Assembly: GCA_020636435.1 (NCBI GenBank) | Contig: JACJXX010000002.1 | Location: forward strand, 2,666,001-2,730,000 | Source of the DNA: Lewinellaceae bacterium | GTDB lineage: Bacteria > Bacteroidota > Bacteroidia > Chitinophagales > Saprospiraceae | Length of the DNA stretch: 64,000 bases | Direction of reading: 5' to 3' | Shown: piece after piece, positions 58,277 through 64,000 of the stretch | Numbering within the stretch: position 1 is the first letter of the stretch | Layout of the letters: each line of letters starts with the position of its first letter | Made by a program: the position numbers and the translations under genes | Notes under the pieces: generated by a model | Databases searched by the model: none | Seen by the model: only the letters and a program-made list of their open reading frames with translations | Told to the model about the DNA's origin: nothing

Positions 58277-58311
58277 CAGGGGTGGCGCCACTTCCAATGA
58301 CGCCACCCCTG
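58277..58311. terminator. Hairpin between convergent genes
   Basis: Exact 11-bp GC-rich arms CAGGGGTGGCG (58277-58287) and CGCCACCCCTG (58301-58311) enclose a 13-base loop between the stops of the genes at 57206 (plus) and 58332 (minus). Confidence 0.7.
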
Positions 58312-58331
58312 TTGCTTAATGAGCAAAGCTC

Positions 58332-59900
58332 TTATTCAAAAACCAATTTTTGCACAGCCACTCCTTCCTTGAACCTCAGCCGCAGGAAGTATATGCCCGC
58401 CGAGGCGCCTTCCCTTGGAATCGTGAATTGATTGCTGTTCACATTAAAGAAGTTGCGCACCAGCCGGCCGTTTACATCGTACATTTCGATGGTGCGGATG
58501 GGATACGCAGCGTCGGCGCTGATGGCCACTTCTTCAGCGGCCGGGTTGGGGGCTACTTTGAGGTTGAGCTCCGCCGCATCCAGCGTTTTGATGCTGCTGA
58601 AGCTGCAGCCCAGGTTCATCGCCAGGCAGGCGCGGGGGCCGACATAAGCCATGATCGTATCCCAGTATATTTTGGCGCGCTCCGGGTTGGGCGGAGGGTT
58701 GGGCGGAACGTTGGGGCTGTCGGCTGCGTAGTAGTCCCAGGGCTGCTCGCCGGTTGGCCCGCCGTCAAAGGGGAAAGGAAACAGCCCGTTGTAGCCGTCG
58801 TTGCGGCTGTCGGCCACTTCTCTGTAGTCAACAATTCCAGCGGGGACGTTATCGAATAGGTCATTAATGCCCAGTTCATTCAAGCGCGCTTGAATATTGT
58901 AAGAGCCGGATACGTCTACCACGGCAAAGTCATCTGAAGGGTCAATGGGGTCTTCTCCGGTGCCGGGCACAGTCAGGACGCCTTCGGTGTAGGGGGCGAA
59001 AATGTCATTGGGGTTGTGGAAAGAAATCCAGGGAAATGTATTTTCATCAATCCAGCTGATGTCGCCCAAAGCACCGCCGTTATTGACAACCAGGCTTACA
59101 TCGGATGAAATGGCGGAGCCGTCGGCGTAGGTGACGTGGTTGGGATAGCAGAGCGTATCCCCGGCCGGAAGCACCGGGTAACCCGGAGGGACAATACCCA
59201 CTGAGGTGCCGTTAATGTCGCCATTAACCTGTTGAATAACCATCGGGACAGTACCGCCTCCCAGGTTGATCAGGAATTTGGGAATAACGATTTCCGCGTA
59301 CTCGTCAATCGTGGCGACAGCGGCGGTAATGTATCCGCCGGTGCCTATGCCCCACATGCCGACCTTGTCCGGGTCGATGTTATAAGGATTCCCCCCGTCG
59401 ACGGCGAGCTTGCGCATGTAGCGCACCGCGGTGCGGGCATCCTGAACGCCCCGGTAGGCTGCATTGATCAGGAAAAACTTGCGAATATCCTGAGACGGGT
59501 CGACCGGGTTCCACCCCAGGCGGTAGTCTACCGAAGCGGCGACATACCCCCTTTGGGCAAGCCGCGTGCACACCTCTACTACGGTCGAGTCTCTGATCGT
59601 TCCTCCCGTCCCGTTGTTTTGTGGGAAAGGCAGAAAGTTGCCGGTGTGAAAAACCAACATGACAGGGCGAGCGCTGTTGTCGTCTCCTACTGGTTCATAA
59701 ATGTCCATAATCAGCGGACGGGGAACTGCTTCCATGGTTTGCTGAAAGAGCACCGGCAGGATAGTCGCATTGACCCCGTAAACCTGATTGGTGGTCAACT
59801 GTACATCGTATAGCGCTTCCAGGTAGGGGCCTTGCTGAGCCCGCAGGGAAACCGCTAATGACAAGATTAAGGTTAGGAATAAAAAGTTAAGCTTCTTCAT
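58332..59900 (-). CDS. Esterase-like alpha/beta hydrolase with type IX sorting domain, nucleophile site altered
   Basis: From the ATG at 59900 the protein has 522 residues with a signal peptide (about 1-21, ending SLRAQ). It resembles carboxylesterase/lipase folds: PLIMDIYEPVGDDNSARPVMLVFHTGNF, RGYVAASVDYRLGWNP, and ARTAVRYMRKLAVDGGNPYNIDPDKVGMWGIGTGGYITAAVA. The nucleophile elbow expected as G-x-S-x-G reads G184-I-G-T-G188, so the Ser position is a Gly and catalysis by the usual route is doubtful. A Por sorting domain begins LNLKVAPNPAAEEVAISAD and ends GIYFLRLRFKEGVAVQKLVFE, so it should be exported by the type IX system. It shares direction with the TonB receptor upstream, with a 28-base gap, so the two may be an operon. 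Confidence 0.8.
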   Translation of the reverse strand: MKKLNFLFLTLILSLAVSLRAQQGPYLEALYDVQLTTNQVYGVNATILPVLFQQTMEAVPRPLIMDIYEPVGDDNSARPVMLVFHTGNFLPFPQNNGTGGTIRDSTVVEVCTRLAQRGYVAASVDYRLGWNPVDPSQDIRKFFLINAAYRGVQDARTAVRYMRKLAVDGGNPYNIDPDKVGMWGIGTGGYITAAVATIDEYAEIVIPKFLINLGGGTVPMVIQQVNGDINGTSVGIVPPGYPVLPAGDTLCYPNHVTYADGSAISSDVSLVVNNGGALGDISWIDENTFPWISFHNPNDIFAPYTEGVLTVPGTGEDPIDPSDDFAVVDVSGSYNIQARLNELGINDLFDNVPAGIVDYREVADSRNDGYNGLFPFPFDGGPTGEQPWDYYAADSPNVPPNPPPNPERAKIYWDTIMAYVGPRACLAMNLGCSFSSIKTLDAAELNLKVAPNPAAEEVAISADAAYPIRTIEMYDVNGRLVRNFFNVNSNQFTIPREGASAGIYFLRLRFKEGVAVQKLVFE

Positions 59901-59928
59901 AGTTAGCATTTAGAGTTAAGTTGCTTAA

Positions 59929-62748
59929 TTATTGTTCATACAAAAAGGAAATATAGGCCAGGCGCCCGACCCGGGGGCCGCCGTAAGTTTGGAATACCTG
60001 GTTGTCCAGAATGTTGGTGGCGCCGACCTTGATGGTCGTGTTTAATTTTGGAATACTGAAATTGACCTGCCCGTCCAGCAACCCGTAAGAAGGAATGAAG
60101 CCGGTAAACTGCGGGGAGCCTTCAAAAAGGAAGCCCTCCATCCATTTGTAATTGACGTTAAAACCCCAGTTCCTCAGCTTGCCGGTCTGTATATTCCTGC
60201 CGGAAACGCCGATGTTGAACTTGTGTTCCGGCGTGTTGAAGGCCGGAATAATAGGGTCGTCAGATTGAGAGACGATGGCGTTGTAGGAGTAATTTCCCGC
60301 CAGGGAAAAGTACGTCGCAAAATAGTAGTTCAGGCCCATCGAGAAGCCCTGGGTGGTGACTTTGTCCCGGGCATTGGAAGCAAAGCGGAATACCTGCACA
60401 TCACTGGGCAAAAAGGAACTGGGGCTTTCGAACTCGGCCTGTATGGCAATATTGTATCCGATAAAATCCCGGTACACATTGTAATAATAGCCGGCATCTA
60501 CAAAAAGGCGGTTCCAGAGGGTGGCCCGGTATCCGGCTTCCACGGTGCGCACTTTTTCCGGCTGTATGGGGTCAATGTCGTAATATTCGAGCAACCTGCG
60601 CTGCAGAAAGCCGCTGAGGTAGTCCTGGAAAGACTCCAGCGTAATGACACTGTCGGCGCCATTGAGGTTGCCTGCCAGGGTAGCCGGGCCGACATTAAGC
60701 GATAGGTACTGGTCGGAAAGGGTGGGGTTGCGCACCCCGGAGGAGAAACTCACCCGCATATAGTGGTTGGGTTTTGGCTTCCAGACCACCGAAGCCGCCG
60801 GAGTGAATACATGGTCGAAGTTTTCGTTTTTGTCCATCCGGAGGGTGACATTGGTGCGGAACCTTCCGCCGTCAAACATCTTGTTGATCCCGCCGTATAC
60901 CCCGTATTCGGAGTTGGTGATCTCGATCCCTGCCGTATCGTAAAAGATGGTGCCTCGGGAATCCGGCGTATACAGGCGGTAATTTCCGCCCACGATGAAT
61001 TCGGCGAACTCGGGGTTAAACCGCTTTTCGCCGTGTACGTGGTAAAGAGAGGACTTATCGTAGAACCGGGTGCCTTGCTGGTCATTGTTGAAGGCCGAGG
61101 TGATATCGTTGAAAACCTCCTCAAACTCCGGCGTGCCGGGAATATAGCGCCCCGGCAATCCGTTGGTTTCATTGGGTTTGTTGACGAAATCTCGCGCTCT
61201 TTGGTGGGCATCGTTCAGGAAATCCCGGTTGTCGGCCAGCCATTGTTGCGCGCCCTGGTCATCAAACTCAATGGTCACCTGGCCGGTTGCCGGGTCAAAG
61301 ATGATGGTTTCCTGGGGATAGCCCATCATCACCATCGTGTCGGCGATGTTGTTGTCTTCCCACCATTTTTTGTACCGGTTAAAGTAGCTGCCGTCGGATT
61401 GAGCGCGCCTTTCCATCCGCAGGGCTGTAAAATAGGGGTCGTAGCTGTCGCCGGCATCTTCGCGGGACATATAGGCGCGGATGAAAAAATTATCGCGTTT
61501 TCTGAATTCAATGCGCGGTTGCATGAAGGTGATGTTCTTCAGGCTGAACCGGTTGTCGCCCTGGTATACTGTGGTGCCGGCACCGTAACTCATCCCCAGG
61601 ATCAGCTCCGGCGATTCCTCCTGAAGTTTCGGGTTGGTGCGGAAATAAACGGAGCCCAGCGCCTTGAAATTGCGGGTGTTGTATTCCACCAGGTCGGCTT
61701 CCTGGTAGCCCATGCGGTGAACCGTGCCCAGCCCGGCAGCATCGTTGAAAGAATTGGTGGTATTTTGAGTGAAGTCTCCAAACAGGATGTATTCATCGCC
61801 ATAGGTGTTTACCGCGTCCCAACCGCCGGGGTTCCCGGTCGGGGTAGGGGTCCCGTCGACGGCGTCTCTGTTTTCCGCTTCCCAGTCATCAGCCTGCAGG
61901 TAGGACAGGGTAAATTTATAGGCTACAGATTTGTCCCCGTCTTTGTTTTTGAAGCTGTCCGCCCAGCGGATTTCGGGATTGAGCAGGTTGCGCTCGCCGA
62001 CTTTTACCTGGGCGGAGAGGCCTTCCGTGAAGAAAGGGTTCTTGGTCTCCATGCTGATCACGCCATTGAAGGCGTTGGGGCCGTAAAAGGAAGAGCTTGC
62101 CCCCTGGATGATATCTACTTTCAGAACGTCCAGTTCAGGAGCGCCCAGGAAGTTGCCCAGGGAGAAGTTGAGGCCGGGCGCCTGGTTGTCCACGCCGTCA
62201 ATAATCTGCAGCGACCGGACCGGGCTGGTGCTGTTGAAACCCCGGGTGTTGATGATCTTGAAGCCCAGGCTGGCTGCGGTCAGGTCTACCCCTTTTAGGG
62301 TGCCCAGCCCATCGTAAAAGCTGCTGGCTGCTGTTTCCTTAATTGCCAGCACATCCAGAGACTCTACCGTAAGGGGAGAGGCTTTCTGCTTTTCAGAGAC
62401 CCGTTGGCCACGGACTTCCACAACTTCGGTAGTGATGGATTCTTCTTCCAACTGTGCTTTAATATTTTGATCCGCAGAATTTACAACCAAATCCTGGGCG
62501 GCATAACCCACATAAGAGATGACGAGGGTGAAAGGGAATGGCTCTTTAGTCCGTATTTCAAATACGCCATCGAAGTCGGTGACCGTGCCGTCGGCTGTGC
62601 CTTTAATGATGACGCTGGCTCCAATGAGCCGGTCTCCATTAACTTTGTCGAAAACGGTTCCTCTGATGGTGGCCTGAGCAACAACCGGCGGCTGGAAACC
62701 GACGGCTAAAATAATATTAAGAAACAATCCCTTAATTGCGAATTTCAT
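59929..62748 (-). CDS. TonB-dependent receptor, SusC-like start
   Basis: The protein has 939 residues with a signal peptide (about 1-24, ending PPVVAQ). The carboxypeptidase-regulatory-like domain follows (ATIRGTVFDKVNGDRLIGASVIIKGTADGTVTDFDGVFEIRTKE, about 26-115). The plug has SSFYDGLGTLKGVDLTAASLGFKIINTRGFNSTSPVRSLQIIDGVDNQAPGLNFSLGNFLGAPELDVLKVDIIQGASSSFYGPNAFNGVISMETKNP (about 140-240). The barrel ends VGRLAYISFLYEQ. It lies 28 bases upstream of the sorting-domain esterase-like gene; a link such as import of a product of a surface hydrolase would be an inference only. No SusD gene is present. Confidence 0.9.
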   Translation of the reverse strand: MKFAIKGLFLNIILAVGFQPPVVAQATIRGTVFDKVNGDRLIGASVIIKGTADGTVTDFDGVFEIRTKEPFPFTLVISYVGYAAQDLVVNSADQNIKAQLEEESITTEVVEVRGQRVSEKQKASPLTVESLDVLAIKETAASSFYDGLGTLKGVDLTAASLGFKIINTRGFNSTSPVRSLQIIDGVDNQAPGLNFSLGNFLGAPELDVLKVDIIQGASSSFYGPNAFNGVISMETKNPFFTEGLSAQVKVGERNLLNPEIRWADSFKNKDGDKSVAYKFTLSYLQADDWEAENRDAVDGTPTPTGNPGGWDAVNTYGDEYILFGDFTQNTTNSFNDAAGLGTVHRMGYQEADLVEYNTRNFKALGSVYFRTNPKLQEESPELILGMSYGAGTTVYQGDNRFSLKNITFMQPRIEFRKRDNFFIRAYMSREDAGDSYDPYFTALRMERRAQSDGSYFNRYKKWWEDNNIADTMVMMGYPQETIIFDPATGQVTIEFDDQGAQQWLADNRDFLNDAHQRARDFVNKPNETNGLPGRYIPGTPEFEEVFNDITSAFNNDQQGTRFYDKSSLYHVHGEKRFNPEFAEFIVGGNYRLYTPDSRGTIFYDTAGIEITNSEYGVYGGINKMFDGGRFRTNVTLRMDKNENFDHVFTPAASVVWKPKPNHYMRVSFSSGVRNPTLSDQYLSLNVGPATLAGNLNGADSVITLESFQDYLSGFLQRRLLEYYDIDPIQPEKVRTVEAGYRATLWNRLFVDAGYYYNVYRDFIGYNIAIQAEFESPSSFLPSDVQVFRFASNARDKVTTQGFSMGLNYYFATYFSLAGNYSYNAIVSQSDDPIIPAFNTPEHKFNIGVSGRNIQTGKLRNWGFNVNYKWMEGFLFEGSPQFTGFIPSYGLLDGQVNFSIPKLNTTIKVGATNILDNQVFQTYGGPRVGRLAYISFLYEQ

Positions 62749-63364
62749 GCTATTTGCCTGTCTGGTTCGGAAAATTTATTCGGTTCTCTGCACCAAAATA
62801 ACAATTTTTCAATGGAATTAACCTAGCCTTTACGTAAAATTATTCTGTATAACTTCCACCAGACATTAAGGGTTTTAGTAAAATTCTGATTCTCAACGCA
62901 TGGCAGGATATTCGGTTTTTAGTGTTTCTACAGGAAGGTTGAAGATGGAATATGTTGGCCATTTCATATTAGTTCGTTAGATATGGTGTGCGGATGTACG
63001 AATACACGAATTCACGGATACATGGATGTACGGATGAGGGTGCTCCGGAAACTATTGATGGCGAAGAATATTTTGTCCACCCCCTAAATCCTCCCGAAAC
63101 TCGTTCGGGACAGGCTCCGCCAGCGGGGGACATTTCCTCCGATTCAGGGGTGTGTTTTCCCCCGCTGGCGGGGGGCAGGGGGTGGAGTCCAAATAAAATT
63201 TCCCATTATTGGGCACAGGAGTTCCAAACTAGACTTTCCGGAGTAGCCTCACGGGTACAGGGGTACACGGGTGCACGGGTGCACGGGTGCACGGGTGCAC
63301 GGGTACACGGGTACACGGGTGCACGGGTGCACGGGTACACGGGTACAGGGGTGCACGGGTGCAC
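62749..63364. repeat. Spacer with octamer array CGGGTGCA and purine-rich filler
   Basis: The first half (62749-62980) shows nothing beyond a presumed promoter region for the TonB receptor. At 63080-63190 a CCCCGCTGGCGGGGG-type inverted repeat (CCGCCAGCGGGGGA and CCCCCGCTGGCGGG) resembles filler near 10.1 kb. From about 63252 to 63364, roughly fourteen 8-bp units CGGGTGCA/CGGGTACA run to the stop of the ZIP gene. The ORF across these units is a repeat artefact. Confidence 0.85.
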
Positions 63365-64000
63365 TTAAAGCAAATCCGCCGCCAAAGCGAGGCTTATTCC
63401 CAATAGGATAACACCCATTTTGGCCCAGGAAACATGGTGTTGGCGGTCGTCATCGGCCTCAAAGAGGATGGTGGTGGAAATGTGCAGAAAAGAACCAACG
63501 ACAAATCCCAGCAGGTTGGCCATAGCCGCCGGGCTAAGGGAAAAGCTGCCGGCAAGCAGCGCGCCGAGCGGAGACATAGCGGCGAAGAAGGCCAGGCAAA
63601 GCCAGGCCGTTATCCGCCGAAAGCTGGAGAGCAGCAACAGCGATACCAAAGCAAAGGCAGCGGGGAGTTTGTGCAGCACGATGCCGATTAGCAGATGCTG
63701 GTGCCCATGAGCGTGCCCGTGTTGCAGGGCGTAAAATTCGTCGTAATGGCTGAGCGGCATGCCTTCCAGGAAGGCGTGCAGAGACAAGCCGATCATCACC
63801 TGGAGGGCCAGGCTCGACCCGCTGTGGTGGTGGGCGTGAATGTGCCCGTGTTCGACGCCCTGGGTCAATTGCTCCAGCAGGAGCTGGACCAGAAAGCCGG
63901 CGAGTATCCAAAGGCTGGCGGACGCCTCGGGCACCGAGAACGCTCCCGGCATGAGGTGCAATACCGTGATGCCCAATAAATAAGCGCCACTGAAGGAAAG
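63365..64000 (-). CDS. ZIP family metal transporter (cut by right edge)
   Basis: The frame is open to the last base of the window and gives 211 residues with no certain start inside the window. It is a membrane protein of the ZIP family, which carries zinc or related divalent metals into the cytoplasm. Transmembrane segments are separated by a His-rich loop (GVEHGHIHAHHHSG and the later ALQHGHAHGHQH), and the metal-site motifs are HAFLEGMPLSH (helix 4 type HxxxEG) and HKLPAAFAL (helix 5), then FVVGSFLHISTTILFE. The start and first helices lie to the right of the window. The stop abuts the octamer array. Confidence 0.88.
   Translation of the reverse strand, partial: LSFSGAYLLGITVLHLMPGAFSVPEASASLWILAGFLVQLLLEQLTQGVEHGHIHAHHHSGSSLALQVMIGLSLHAFLEGMPLSHYDEFYALQHGHAHGHQHLLIGIVLHKLPAAFALVSLLLLSSFRRITAWLCLAFFAAMSPLGALLAGSFSLSPAAMANLLGFVVGSFLHISTTILFEADDDRQHHVSWAKMGVILLGISLALAADLL

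Noticed and set aside
60763..62298. 511-codon plus-strand frame across the TonB receptor
   Set aside because: Shadow of the receptor gene; composition is that of a reverse frame.
62988..63368. Open frame through the CGGGTGCA array
   Set aside because: Its product is a translation of tandem octamers (repeats of TGARVHG) and has no independent support.

Overview
The window is about 64 kb of a chromosome from a member of the Bacteroidota, most likely of the Saprospiraceae/Lewinella-like group. Direct signs are SusC-like TonB-dependent receptors with a carboxypeptidase-regulatory-like N-terminus, three or more secreted proteins with a type IX secretion (Por) C-terminal sorting domain, BT_3928-family and DUF1599 proteins, Cas6b-type Cas6, an outer-membrane lipid A gene (lpxB), and promoters with the Bacteroidota -7 box TAnnTTTG. 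No rRNA or tRNA gene and no CRISPR array was seen.

Layout. 1-2.2 kb: end of a xylulokinase gene and xylA (xylose use). 2.4-3.2 kb: a stand-alone Cas6-like gene. 3.3-9 kb: sigma-54 activator, miaB, a DUF4349 lipoprotein, holA. 9-13.8 kb: a secreted NTF2-like protein, an alpha/beta hydrolase and a TonB-dependent receptor. 13.8-17.1 kb is accessory and AT-richer: a transposase remnant, a TIR-domain gene separated by a one-base frameshift from a long Sel1-repeat array, and the decayed 3' end of a second receptor gene. 17-24.3 kb: hemH, surE, a di-haem peroxidase, two beta-barrel-like proteins, lpxB and a TrmH-type methyltransferase. 24.3-35.4 kb: a periplasmic binding-protein-like lipoprotein, guaA, an OmpA protein, nusB, a DoxX/BT_3928 protein, DUF1599, an IMPACT protein and an S9 peptidase. 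36-44.8 kb: two sorting-domain proteins, a TonB receptor and a 1031-residue choice-of-anchor L protein. 44.8-52.9 kb: a complete tryptophan operon trpEGDCFBA followed by a DAHP synthase, preceded by a leader peptide with three Trp codons and an attenuator. 53-58.3 kb: a Cys/Met-metabolism PLP enzyme, an RluD-like synthase, DUF1415, acyl-CoA reductase and a secreted protein. 58.3-64 kb: an esterase-like sorting-domain protein, a TonB receptor and a ZIP transporter cut by the right edge.

The trp block is the clearest functional unit: DAHP synthase feeds chorismate synthesis and TrpE-G-D-C-F-B-A turn chorismate into tryptophan, with the leader able to sense charged tRNA-Trp. The intergenic DNA is unusually rich in structure: a ~215-bp mobile element present twice (inverted, ~99% identical, with terminal inverted repeats and an 8-bp target duplication), arrays of different 8-bp tandem repeats that start directly at stop codons, heptamer arrays bounded by inverted repeats, and a recurring terminator-like hairpin with the core GAAACTTCC/GGAAGTTTC.

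All function calls come from reading sequence motifs; no database search was run.
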